A stretch of 64,000 nt of DNA, from positions 4,656-68,655 of the forward strand of contig CAJTVE010000005.1 in assembly GCA_910579655.1 (NCBI GenBank). The letters run 5' to 3'. This DNA comes from an uncultured Allobaculum sp. Lineage in GTDB: Bacteria; Bacillota_I; Bacilli_A; Erysipelotrichales; Erysipelotrichaceae. Shown piece after piece: positions 26,650 through 35,229 of this stretch. Below the pieces are notes generated by a model. The model searched no databases. It was not told the origin of the DNA and was given only the letters and a program-made list of their open reading frames with translations. The stretch's first letter is position 1. Each line of letters opens with the position of its first letter. The translations under genes were made by a program, and so were the position numbers.

Positions 26650-27474
26650 ATGAATGGAATTTTAGTCTTGAATAAGCCAGCGGGCATGACAAGCTTTGAT
26701 GTGATTGCCAAGCTGCGCAAAAAATATAAACAGAAAAAATTTGGTCATGCCGGAACACTGGATCCGATGGCCAGTGGCGTTCTGGTGGTTCTGGCAGGAT
26801 CGGCAACCAAAGTCCTGCCCTTTTTAACGGACACGGATAAGGAATACCAGGCAAGTATCGCTCTTGGTGCGAAATATGATACCGATGACGTATTCGGAAC
26901 AGTGGAGCAAACCCGAGAAATCAATCCGGACTTTGACTTTGAAGCGACTTTGAAAAGCTTTGTTGGCAAGCAGCATCAGAAAGTACCCAAAGCAAGTGCC
27001 AAGAAAATCAATGGTAAAAAGATGTACGACTATCTGCGCTCCGGACAGGAAGTGCCGGAGGTTTATACGGATATTGAAATCTATGACATCAAGCCGATCG
27101 ACGAAAACGAGCTGTCCTTTGATGTGAGTTGTTCTTCAGGAACCTATGTGCGCTCAATCTGCCGGGACTTTGGCGAGAAAACAGGCAATCTGGCCGCCAT
27201 GAAAAGCCTGATCCGCAAGAAAGCCAACGGCTTTACCCTGGATGAGGCCCAGGAGATTGATGCACCCGAACATACTTTTTATCCAGTACAGCGGGTGCTC
27301 AATCTGCCAGAAGTTCAGGCGGAAAATCCGGCCGATATCCGCAATGGCAAAACGATTGTCCTGGAAAATAAAAATGACCGGGTGCTGATGATGGACGGCG
27401 ATCAGGTTCTGGCCATTTACGAGCGGAAAATGCCAGGAAGCAAAGTGTTTCGAAGTGCAAGGGGGCTGTGGTGA
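26650..27474 (+). CDS. truB: tRNA pseudouridine(55) synthase
   Basis: 274 residues. GILVLNKPAGMTSFDV and GHAGTLDPMASGVL are present; Asp38 in TLDP is the catalytic residue. It isomerises U55 in the T loop. The C-terminal PUA-like region is complete. The stop overlaps the ribF start by four bases. Confidence 0.95.
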   Translation: MNGILVLNKPAGMTSFDVIAKLRKKYKQKKFGHAGTLDPMASGVLVVLAGSATKVLPFLTDTDKEYQASIALGAKYDTDDVFGTVEQTREINPDFDFEATLKSFVGKQHQKVPKASAKKINGKKMYDYLRSGQEVPEVYTDIEIYDIKPIDENELSFDVSCSSGTYVRSICRDFGEKTGNLAAMKSLIRKKANGFTLDEAQEIDAPEHTFYPVQRVLNLPEVQAENPADIRNGKTIVLENKNDRVLMMDGDQVLAIYERKMPGSKVFRSARGLW

Positions 27475-28457
27475 AGATGAAAACAATCCGCATTGATTTT
27501 AAAAAGATCCCGTCTTTACCGGCCTCTGTCTGTGCCCTGGGCTATTTTGATGGTCTGCATACCGGTCATCAGGAACTGATCAGCACGGCCATTGCCCAGG
27601 CCAGAAGGTATGGTCTGGAAAGTGCGGCCCTGACGTTTGATCCCGATCCCTGGAAAGTGCTTCGTCCCAATGCCAATCTGGACCATCTTTGCGATCTTGA
27701 TGACAAAATCCGGCTGATGGAGGCTTCTGGTCTGGATCTGTTCTATATTGTTGAATTTACGCATGAATTTGCAAATCTGTCGATCGATCAGTTCCATGAC
27801 TTTTTAAAGTCGCTTCATATCAAGGAGATCGTCTGCGGGTTTGACTATACCTATGGCAAGATGGGCAAGGGAGATGTAGCCAGCCTGGAATCCTGTCCGT
27901 ATTTTACGGTGGACGTCATTGATCAGATCAGTGATCATGATGAAAAGATTTCCTCAAGCCGTATTGAAAAACTGATCCAGCAGGGCAATGTGCTGGAAGC
28001 TGGCAAACTGCTTGGGTATATTTACTCCATCAAAGGAAGAGTTGTTCATGGCTATGAGCGCGGCCGGATTCTTGGTTTTCCAACCGCAAACCTCGAGCAG
28101 GTGCCTGGAAGCATTGTGCCTGGCGGCGGTGTGTATGCCGGGTATGTCCAGGTGGAGGACCGGATGATTCCGGCCATGATCAACGTGGGCACCAATCCAA
28201 CATTTAATAACAAAGGCGTTACAATTGAAGCTAACCTTCTGGACTTTCAGGGGGATCTGTACGGGAAAACGGCACGGTTTTTCTTTGCAAACTTACTTCG
28301 AGGGGAGCAGAAATTCGCAAGTGTGGATGATTTGATTGCTCAATTAACAAAAGATCAGAGAAACACGCCTCAAGCACTGATTTCCTCCCATAATCTTCTC
28401 GGGCGTACAGCCAAAATATGGTCATTAAAACCCGGCGATGATATAATCGAAAAGTAA
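27471..28457 (+). CDS. ribF: Bifunctional riboflavin kinase / FAD synthetase
   Basis: 328 residues. The GTG at 27471 overlaps the truB TGA (GTGA) and sits 5 nt behind AAGGGGG; an ATG at 27477 is the alternative. N-terminal FAD synthetase domain with ALGYFDGLHTGHQELI (HxGH nucleotidyl-transfer motif) and SSSRIEKLI, C-terminal flavokinase with GRILGFPTANL. It converts riboflavin to FMN and FAD. truB-ribF is a common pairing. Confidence 0.95.
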   Translation: MKMKTIRIDFKKIPSLPASVCALGYFDGLHTGHQELISTAIAQARRYGLESAALTFDPDPWKVLRPNANLDHLCDLDDKIRLMEASGLDLFYIVEFTHEFANLSIDQFHDFLKSLHIKEIVCGFDYTYGKMGKGDVASLESCPYFTVDVIDQISDHDEKISSSRIEKLIQQGNVLEAGKLLGYIYSIKGRVVHGYERGRILGFPTANLEQVPGSIVPGGGVYAGYVQVEDRMIPAMINVGTNPTFNNKGVTIEANLLDFQGDLYGKTARFFFANLLRGEQKFASVDDLIAQLTKDQRNTPQALISSHNLLGRTAKIWSLKPGDDIIEK

Positions 28458-28471
28458 AGTCAGGTGAAACT

Positions 28472-28801
28472 ATGTCAAATGAAACAAACGAAATGAAAGT
28501 TGTTGACCAGTACGGCTCAATCGTCTACAACCGTTCAGTTTTCTCGGCGATTGCCAGAAATGTGATCGATGAAAGCAAAAATGCCAAAGTGGCCGAAACT
28601 TCAAAGCTTTACCGCTTTGACAGGCTGTCCTGGATTGAGGACGGAAAACTCTATGTGTCGATTCCGGTCCGTGTGAACTGCAACGCCAACGTAAGTGACG
28701 TCTGTGCTTCCTTACAGAATAAAATTTACGAAAGTATCGAATACATGACCGACTATAAGCCTGAATCTATTGAGATTAAGGTAGTTGGATTTATCTTCTA
28801 A
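28472..28801 (+). CDS. Asp23/Gls24-family envelope-stress protein
   Basis: 109 residues of the Asp23/Gls24 (alkaline shock) type: GSIVYNRSVFSAIARNVIDES and VSIPVRVNCNANVSDVCASLQNKIYESIEYMTDYKPESIEIKVVGF. Members are cytoplasmic and associate with the membrane in cell-envelope stress. Placement directly before nusB is a common Gram-positive arrangement. A terminator-like hairpin separates it from nusB. Confidence 0.87.
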   Translation: MSNETNEMKVVDQYGSIVYNRSVFSAIARNVIDESKNAKVAETSKLYRFDRLSWIEDGKLYVSIPVRVNCNANVSDVCASLQNKIYESIEYMTDYKPESIEIKVVGFIF

Positions 28802-28830
28802 GGGAAATCCTGCCGGATTTCCCTTTTTTT
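28801..28830 (+). terminator. Terminator or attenuator between gls24-like gene and nusB
   Basis: AGGGAAATCC and GGATTTCCCT pair over 10 bp around TGCC, then seven Ts. It lies only 13 bp before nusB, so it probably limits read-through rather than separating unrelated units. Confidence 0.85.
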
Positions 28831-28843
28831 GGAAAGGATCGCT

Positions 28844-29437
28844 ATGAAAGAAAAGAAAACGCTGGCCGATGTCAGACCGATGAGTGAGGCGGAACTGAAA
28901 AAAGGAATCGAAAATCTGTCTCCGTTTATTTACGATGCCATTAAAGACCGTCTCGATGAAATTCCTGTCAATATTCAGGAAGCGCTGGTTCAGAAAATCC
29001 AGCTGCCAAGACGCGCCATGCTGGATTACAAAATTCCATTTAACCGTCATCAGATGCGCGAACTCGCTATTGAAGCTATCTATCAGAACTTATTGCTTGG
29101 CAAGGACATCAAAAAAGCTCTGTACGACGTTCTGTTAGGCAGCAACGAAGTTAATGGCTATCTGTACTCGCTGACAGTTGGAACCATTGAAAACAAGGAT
29201 CGTTATATCGATCTGCTGTCGAAAAAACTGCGTTCTGACTGGAGCTGGGAGAGACTTTCTTTGCTTGAGCAGGCGATTTTACTGATGAGCTGCCAGGAAA
29301 TCCTTGAAAATGGAACACCAAAATCGGTGGCCATCAACGAAGCTGTCACACTCGCAAAAGAATATTGTGACGAACCGGCCAGAAAGCTGGTCAATGGTAT
29401 CCTCGATACGCTGGATACCAACGATGCAGACGATTAG
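28844..29437 (+). CDS. nusB: Transcription antitermination factor NusB with N-terminal extension
   Basis: 197 residues from the ATG at 28844 behind GGAAAGGA. The NusB fold starts at about residue 66 (RHQMRELAIEAIYQNLL) and runs to the end (LLEQAILLMSCQEIL, AINEAVTLAKEYCDEPARKLVNGILD). NusB binds boxA RNA with NusE during rRNA transcription. The first ~65 residues are an extra, charged, helix-prone region absent from ordinary NusB (about 140 residues). It overlaps xseA by 14 bp. Confidence 0.92.
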   Translation: MKEKKTLADVRPMSEAELKKGIENLSPFIYDAIKDRLDEIPVNIQEALVQKIQLPRRAMLDYKIPFNRHQMRELAIEAIYQNLLLGKDIKKALYDVLLGSNEVNGYLYSLTVGTIENKDRYIDLLSKKLRSDWSWERLSLLEQAILLMSCQEILENGTPKSVAINEAVTLAKEYCDEPARKLVNGILDTLDTNDADD

Positions 29438-30839
29438 TGTCGGCGAGCTGACCAGAAAAATCAATGCGTTTATCACACGCGGAGTCAATTTATCCAGTGC
29501 GATGATCAGTGGCGAGATCAGTAATTTTCGAAGATCTCCAAGCGGCCACTGTTATTTCAATCTCAAAGATGACAAAGGACAGCTGTCCTGTACTCTGTGG
29601 AAAACCCAGGCTGATAGAACTGGATTTGACCTTGGGGATGGGATGGCTGTCCTTGTTCATGGTGAGCTGACTTTTTTTGAAAAAAGAGGAACCCTCCAGA
29701 TCAATGTCGATCATGTCGAGCCTGCCGGACTGGGCACGCTTTATCTTGAGCTGGAAAAACGCAAGAAACTTCTGGAAGCCCAGGGCTGCTTTGCGCAAGA
29801 GCGAAAAAAGCCCAAACCTGCCGAAATCAATTCCATAGCGATCGTCACGGGCGAAACGACCGCTGCTCTTCAGGATGCTTTAAAGACCATCCGGCTGCGC
29901 TGGCCGATGTTAAAAGTGAAATTATTCAAAACCCCGGTGCAGGGCGAAGAAGCACCGCCCAAAATTGTCAGGGCTCTTCAGGCTGCCGACCAGAGCGGGG
30001 CCGATGCCGTTTTGCTCATTCGCGGCGGCGGAAGCTTTGAAGACCTGTTCTGCTTCAATGATCCAAGAATTGTCTATGCCCTCAACCAGATGAAGACCTA
30101 TACCGTGACCGGCATCGGCCATGAAATCGATACCTCCCTGGCTGATCTTGCTGCTGACCATATGGCACTGACGCCAACCGCTGCCGCCCAATGGGTCACC
30201 CCGGATCAGCATGAAGTGAAAGCCCGTCTGGATTCCTTGCAAAAGCAGCTGATTCAATCGGCCAGAGCGATCTTTAATCACAATGCGCAAAAGCTGATGT
30301 ATTTACAAAGCGCCTCAGCCCTGGCGAATCCGCAGGCCTGGATTGATCAGCGTAAAAATTACCAGCAGCTTCTCTTACAGCGTCTGATCCAGCTTTCGAC
30401 AAGCCGGATGCATCTGGTTGAAAACCAGCTGAGCGCTTTAAGCAATGCCCTGGTGCAGTCCATGAATGATGATCTTTCCAAAGCTGACCGCAGACTTCAG
30501 TCCCATACAGGCCAGCTGCTGCTTCACTCACCTATGGGCCAGCTGCGCCTTTCCAAAATGGAACTGGAAAGAAATATCCAGAGTCTGCAGACTGCTTTTG
30601 GCTACCAGCTTGATGGTGCAAAAAACCAGCTCGATAAACTGGAGGGCATGCTTAAGGCCCTCTCCGTGCAGGGGGTTTTAGAGCGTGGATTTGCGATTGC
30701 CTATCTGGAGGGAAAGCCGGTTCGTTCGGTGGATGAACTGAAGAAAGCGGATCTGGTTTCTCTCCAGTTTGCGACTGGAATGGCAAAAGCTGAAATTATG
30801 GAAACAGACCTCGCAAAGACGGATGAGCAGGCGGGATAG
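29424..30839 (+). CDS. xseA: Exodeoxyribonuclease VII large subunit
   Basis: 471 residues. The ATG at 29424 lies within nusB. An OB-fold N-domain (ISVGELTRKINAFI, GEISNFRRSPSGHCYFNLKD) is followed by the catalytic domain with IRGGGSFEDLFCFND and GHEIDTSLADLAADHMALTPTAAA, then a long coiled-coil region. With XseB it degrades single-stranded DNA. A terminator-like structure separates it from xseB, an arrangement less tight than the usual overlap. Confidence 0.95.
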   Translation: MQTISVGELTRKINAFITRGVNLSSAMISGEISNFRRSPSGHCYFNLKDDKGQLSCTLWKTQADRTGFDLGDGMAVLVHGELTFFEKRGTLQINVDHVEPAGLGTLYLELEKRKKLLEAQGCFAQERKKPKPAEINSIAIVTGETTAALQDALKTIRLRWPMLKVKLFKTPVQGEEAPPKIVRALQAADQSGADAVLLIRGGGSFEDLFCFNDPRIVYALNQMKTYTVTGIGHEIDTSLADLAADHMALTPTAAAQWVTPDQHEVKARLDSLQKQLIQSARAIFNHNAQKLMYLQSASALANPQAWIDQRKNYQQLLLQRLIQLSTSRMHLVENQLSALSNALVQSMNDDLSKADRRLQSHTGQLLLHSPMGQLRLSKMELERNIQSLQTAFGYQLDGAKNQLDKLEGMLKALSVQGVLERGFAIAYLEGKPVRSVDELKKADLVSLQFATGMAKAEIMETDLAKTDEQAG

Positions 30840-31186
30840 ATTCTGATTTTGATCGGCTTGTTTCCAGATTCAGACTGAATGTTAATCTGCTTGATCCGTT
30901 CTGTCCGTTTCTGTTCACCCTGGTTTTATCCGTTGCTTTAAACAGCGACAATCCGCCTAAAAGAGCAGGAGACCGATTCAACCTTATGGAATCTGCTCAC
31001 TGCTCTTTTTCTCTTTATTTTTCACTTGAAGCCATTTTTGATCAATGAAAGACCAGAACAGGAATCCCCTCGAACCGCCCGTCCTAATGAAATCATAAAA
31101 ATACAGCCTAAATGCAGCTGAACACTAGAGCAGCTGAACACCAGAATGGCCTGAATCTGGCCATCGTTATCTACAGGAGACCAATT
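30840..31186. other. xseA-xseB intergenic region
   Basis: About 350 bp, unusually long for this gene pair. It holds the xseA terminator; the xseB frame is open back to 31112 without a ribosome site. Confidence 0.4.
30959..31010 (+). terminator. xseA terminator
   Basis: AAAAGAGCAG/CTGCTCTTTT outer stem with an inner GATTC/GAATC stem, followed by Ts. Confidence 0.7.
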
Positions 31187-31399
31187 ATGCCCACTCAAAA
31201 CCTTACGTTCCAGCAGTCGATGAACCGCCTGGAACAGATTGTCAATGAACTGAACAACCCTCATGTTGAACTGGAACATGCCATGTCCTTGTTTAAAGAA
31301 GGACTTGAGCTGTCCAAAAGCTGCCAGAGTCAGCTGGAAAGCTTTGAAACGCAGATGAATGAACTGATCGCAAAGGATGTGAAGCCAGCTCATGAGTAA
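31187..31399 (+). CDS. xseB: Exodeoxyribonuclease VII small subunit
   Basis: 70 residues from the ATG at 31187 with AGGAGA. A helical hairpin protein: LTFQQSMNRLEQIVNELNNP and VELEHAMSLFKEGLELSKSC are the typical XseB elements. It coats the large subunit's coiled coil. It overlaps ispA by 8 bp. Confidence 0.93.
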   Translation: MPTQNLTFQQSMNRLEQIVNELNNPHVELEHAMSLFKEGLELSKSCQSQLESFETQMNELIAKDVKPAHE

Positions 31400-32246
31400 T
31401 CCATTTGAGACTCTTCGCAATCAGTTTGATTTGTATCTCGATACCCAGACCAACAAACTGCCAGAATCCAGATTGAAAGATGCCATGCGCTACTCTTTGT
31501 TAGCAGGGGGGAAGCGCGTGCGTCCAATGCTTTTATTTGCGGCTCTGGATGCCTATGGCCTGCCGGCCGAAGAAGGCTTTCCAATGGCCGCAGCCATTGA
31601 AATGATTCATACCTACTCCCTGATTCATGATGATATGCCAGAGATGGATAACGATGATCTGCGGCGGGGAAGAGCGACCTGCCATCGGGTCTATGGGGAT
31701 GATATTGCCCTGCTTGCCGGCGATGGTCTGCAGGCGTTTGCATTTGAACAGCTGAAGGATGTCTCCGATCCGAAAAAAGCCATTGATCTTTGTGTGCTCT
31801 TAGCCCGTATGGCAGGACCGGCCGGGATGTGTTATGGTCAGGACCTTGACCTGGATGCAGATGGTGCCTCGTCACTTGAAGATATTGAACGCATTGAAAC
31901 CTATAAGACGGGCTGTCTGATCGCCCTGCCGCTTTGTTCTGCAGCCATTCTGGCTGGCCATCCAGAAGACGTCGATAAGTGGCAGCAGATCGGCCGCCAA
32001 ATTGGCATTCAGTTCCAGATTCAGGATGATCTGCTGGAAAAAACATCGAATGCAGCCATCATGGGGAAATCTTTGTCCGATGAGCGCAATGAAAAAGCGA
32101 CTGCCTTGACGTTCTTTGGCCTGGAAGAAGGAAAAGCCAAAGTGCTTGAGTATGAAAAATCCATTCTGACCAAGCTTGATGAATTCAATCTCAATGATGA
32201 TCTTCTTCGAAGTCTTATCGAACAATTGACTCACCGCACCCATTAA
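31392..32246 (+). CDS. ispA: Farnesyl diphosphate synthase-type polyprenyl synthetase
   Basis: 284 residues. First aspartate-rich motif DDMPEMDND (about 76-84); GGKRVRP upstream; the second motif is DDLLE where most enzymes have DDxxD. It condenses IPP with DMAPP/GPP to farnesyl diphosphate, the precursor for undecaprenyl phosphate. Typical xseB-ispA-dxs neighbourhood. Confidence 0.92.
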   Translation: MSNPFETLRNQFDLYLDTQTNKLPESRLKDAMRYSLLAGGKRVRPMLLFAALDAYGLPAEEGFPMAAAIEMIHTYSLIHDDMPEMDNDDLRRGRATCHRVYGDDIALLAGDGLQAFAFEQLKDVSDPKKAIDLCVLLARMAGPAGMCYGQDLDLDADGASSLEDIERIETYKTGCLIALPLCSAAILAGHPEDVDKWQQIGRQIGIQFQIQDDLLEKTSNAAIMGKSLSDERNEKATALTFFGLEEGKAKVLEYEKSILTKLDEFNLNDDLLRSLIEQLTHRTH

Positions 32247-32651
32247 TTCATTCATCCATCTATCCATTCATCCGTCAGTCTGATCACCAACCTGACCAGA
32301 GTCCGGTTTCTGGCGTTTCTTTGAGTCGGTAAAGAATGATTGTCAGGATGCTGCAGCCGTTTTGCTTTGGAGACAGGATTCAATCTGTTGTATTTTTTTC
32401 AAGGATTCATTTTCAGGATGCGGTATGATGAAGATACTCTCTAGGATACAAAATCCTAAAATTTTTACAATTATCCGTGCAATTTGCACGCACCTCATTT
32501 AGAATACTCTCACACTTCCTCATTTCGCGGACTCCTTGCGCAATCAGAACGGGGTTGAGAGCATTCTTTGCCTGTTAGAAGCATGTAAGCCCGATTGACC
32601 GTGCTGGCAGCAGGTGCAATTTCGTTAGAAATTCTGGAAGGAGGAAATTGT
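32247..32651 (+). promoter_or_regulatory. Structured leader upstream of dxs
   Basis: About 400 bp with three adjacent dyads: TAGGAT/ATCCTA at 32442-32458 followed by AAATTTTT, the near-perfect palindrome CGTGCAA-T-TTGCACG at 32476-32490, and an 11-bp stem joining 32502-32512 to 32556-32566 that encloses a smaller hairpin at 32522-32544. No known riboswitch class was recognised. It could contain a terminator/attenuator or an operator. Confidence 0.45.
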
Positions 32652-34526
32652 TTGTTACTGACTCAGCTGAAAGATCCAGCCCAGCTAAAAGATCTGAGCG
32701 TTGAAGAACTCGAAGATTTAGCCCGACAGATCCGGTTGTTTCTGATTCAAAGCATTTCCAGAACTGGTGGTCATCTGTCCAGCAATCTTGGGATCGTCGA
32801 ACTGACTCTTGCCTTACATACCGTCTTTAATTCACCTAAAGATAAAATTATTTTCGATGTTGGCCACCAGAGCTATACCCATAAAATCCTGACTGGCCGA
32901 ATGAACCAGTTTAAGACTCTGCGCCAGTTTCATGGCCTTTCGGGCTATCAGAAACGGGCCGAAAGTGAGCATGACAGCTGGGAAGCCGGCCATTCTTCAA
33001 CTTCGCTTTCAGCAGGTCTTGGCATGGCGATCGCAAGAGATCTGCAGGGTGGGGATTTTGAGGTTGTCAGTGTCATTGGCGATGGAGCTCTTGGCAGCGG
33101 CATGGCTTTGGAAGCCCTAAATGATCTGGGCGCCCAGCATCGCAAGATGATCATCATCTTAAATGATAATAAGATGTCGATTTCACCCAATATCGGTGGG
33201 ATTGAACGTTCCATTACCAAAGTCCGGACTTCAAAAGTGTACCGGGAAACGAAAAAAGATCTTTATGATACGTTGATCGCTTCGAATACAGGCAAGGAAA
33301 TCCTGAATTTTTTACGGGACTATCGCGATCGAATCAAAGAAAAGGTCATTGATGCGCCCTTATTTACCTCGTTTGACCTGGACTACATTGGTCCGGTCGA
33401 TGGATCCAATATTCCAGAGCTGATCGATGCTTTCCAGACCGCAAAAGAACATGATGGCCCGATTGTCGTTCACGTGCTGACCAACAAAGGAAACGGATAT
33501 TCCTTTGCGGAGCAGGATGAAACCGGCGTGTGGCATGGTGTGGGACCATTTGATATCCGGACCGGTAAATTTCTGGGGGAAAAAAAGCCAGATCAGGTCA
33601 GCTGGTCGGAAGTCGCAGCCAGAACGCTGTACCGACTTGCAGCCCAGGATCAAAAGCTCTGCGTGATTACCCCAGCAATGGCTACAGGCAGTGCCCTGCT
33701 TCCATTTGCCCATAAATATCCGGATCGCTTCTTTGATCCAGGAATTGCGGAAGAACATGCGGTGACCATGGCAGGAGCCATGGCAGCCGGCGGTCTGCAT
33801 CCGTTTGTCTCAATTTACAGCTCCTTTTTACAGCGGGCGTATGATCAGGTGCTCCATGATGTAGCGCGTATGGATCTGCCGGTTGTCTTTGGCATTGACA
33901 GGGCGGGACTGGTTGGCAGTGATGGCGAAACCCATCAGGGGATTTATGACATCTCTTTTCTGAATACCATTCCCAATGTGGTCCTCTGCCAGCCAGCTGA
34001 TGCTACGGAAGCCCAGAATCTGATTTACACCGGCTTTCAGTATCGTCATCCATTTTTTATCCGGTATCCGCGCGGTAAAACACATTTCCAGCCCAATGCC
34101 AATCTGGAACCCATTGAAATCGGCACCTGGACATCGACCGAAACGGGAACTGGAACCCCAGAGCAGATCGTGATTGCGTATGGCGAGGATGTAAAGAAAA
34201 TTGAACAGCGGGCGGCCAGAGAGAATCTGAATCTGAAGGTCGTCAATGCCCGCTTTCTGATCCCGCTCGATACTGCGATGCTTGATATGATTTTTGATTC
34301 TGGACTGCCGGTTACGATCTATGAAACAGACAGTCCATTTGGCGGGCTTTCGACGAGTATTGCCCGTTACCTTGAAACCAGACACCAGGACTTTGATCTG
34401 TTAACGCTCAAAGACGGTTTTATCCCGCAGGGATCGATCAGTGAACTGCGCAAGGATCAGCAGATCAGCCTGGACGATTTATTTGAAAGGTTGGATGCGC
34501 ATGCGTCTCGATCAGAAATTAGCTGA
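32652..34526 (+). CDS. dxs: 1-deoxy-D-xylulose-5-phosphate synthase
   Basis: 624 residues. The start is taken as TTG at 32652, eight bases after GGAGGAAA; earlier starts lack a ribosome site. Domains: thiamine-diphosphate domain with IGDGALGSGMALEALND and the acid/His motif FDVGHQSYTHKILTGR; pyrimidine-binding domain FDPGIAEEHAVTMAGAMA; C-terminal transketolase domain. It condenses pyruvate and glyceraldehyde-3-phosphate, the entry to the MEP isoprenoid pathway. It overlaps tlyA. Confidence 0.95.
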   Translation: MLLTQLKDPAQLKDLSVEELEDLARQIRLFLIQSISRTGGHLSSNLGIVELTLALHTVFNSPKDKIIFDVGHQSYTHKILTGRMNQFKTLRQFHGLSGYQKRAESEHDSWEAGHSSTSLSAGLGMAIARDLQGGDFEVVSVIGDGALGSGMALEALNDLGAQHRKMIIILNDNKMSISPNIGGIERSITKVRTSKVYRETKKDLYDTLIASNTGKEILNFLRDYRDRIKEKVIDAPLFTSFDLDYIGPVDGSNIPELIDAFQTAKEHDGPIVVHVLTNKGNGYSFAEQDETGVWHGVGPFDIRTGKFLGEKKPDQVSWSEVAARTLYRLAAQDQKLCVITPAMATGSALLPFAHKYPDRFFDPGIAEEHAVTMAGAMAAGGLHPFVSIYSSFLQRAYDQVLHDVARMDLPVVFGIDRAGLVGSDGETHQGIYDISFLNTIPNVVLCQPADATEAQNLIYTGFQYRHPFFIRYPRGKTHFQPNANLEPIEIGTWTSTETGTGTPEQIVIAYGEDVKKIEQRAARENLNLKVVNARFLIPLDTAMLDMIFDSGLPVTIYETDSPFGGLSTSIARYLETRHQDFDLLTLKDGFIPQGSISELRKDQQISLDDLFERLDAHASRSEIS

Positions 34527-35229
34527 TCCACTTGGCTCCCGGACTCGGGCAGCTGATGCCATTAAATCCGGACGGGTGACTGTCAATTCGAAAGTCATTA
34601 CCAGACCGGCCTATGAAATTGAAGAAGGGGATGTCGTTGAAGTCGCTGCCGTTGACCACGATTATGTCTCCAGAGCCGGCGGCAAGCTTTTAGCCGCATA
34701 CGATGCCTTTGATCTGTCAACTCAGAACGAAACTGTTCTTGATATTGGCGCCAGTACGGGCGGCTTTACCCAGTGTGCTTTAGAGCATGGAGCCTCGAAA
34801 GTCTATGCATTGGATGTTGGCCATCTGCAGCTGGCTCCTTCTTTAGAAGCGGATCCTCGCGTGGTCAAGATGGAAGGGGTCAATGCCAAAACCATCTCGA
34901 AAGACTGGTTTCATCCGCCCATTGATTTTGTGTGCATGGATGTCAGCTTCATTTCCGCGATCAGCATTCTTGAGCCTTTATTCACCCAGTTTGTTCCGAA
35001 ACATATGGTCATTCTGGTCAAGCCGCAGTTTGAATGCGGTCCGAAGGCTCTGAATAAAAAAGGCGTCATCCGCCACCCGAAATATGAAAAAGAAGCCCTG
35101 GAAAAGGTCAAAGCCTTTTTAGGGCAATACTACCAGAATCTGCAAGCCATTCCCTCCCCGGTCGTCGGCCGGAAAGGGAATCAGGAATATGTAATTTATG
35201 CATCGAAAAGGAGGGAACGATTTGATTGA
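34495..35229 (+). CDS. tlyA: TlyA-family rRNA (cytidine-2'-O)-methyltransferase
   Basis: 244 residues. An N-terminal S4 domain (MRLDQKLADPLGSRTRAADAIKSGRVTVN) precedes an FtsJ-like methyltransferase with VLDIGASTGGFTQCALEHGA (SAM site) and FVCMDVSFIS. Two in-frame ATGs, 34495 and 34501, lie behind GAAAGGTTGG. The family methylates ribosomal cytidines. It overlaps recN by 8 bp. Confidence 0.92.
   Translation: MRMRLDQKLADPLGSRTRAADAIKSGRVTVNSKVITRPAYEIEEGDVVEVAAVDHDYVSRAGGKLLAAYDAFDLSTQNETVLDIGASTGGFTQCALEHGASKVYALDVGHLQLAPSLEADPRVVKMEGVNAKTISKDWFHPPIDFVCMDVSFISAISILEPLFTQFVPKHMVILVKPQFECGPKALNKKGVIRHPKYEKEALEKVKAFLGQYYQNLQAIPSPVVGRKGNQEYVIYASKRRERFD

Noticed and set aside
32502..32566. dxs leader as a known riboswitch or T-box
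   Set aside because: No T-box AGGGUGG segment and no TPP or other class core; kept only as an unnamed structure.
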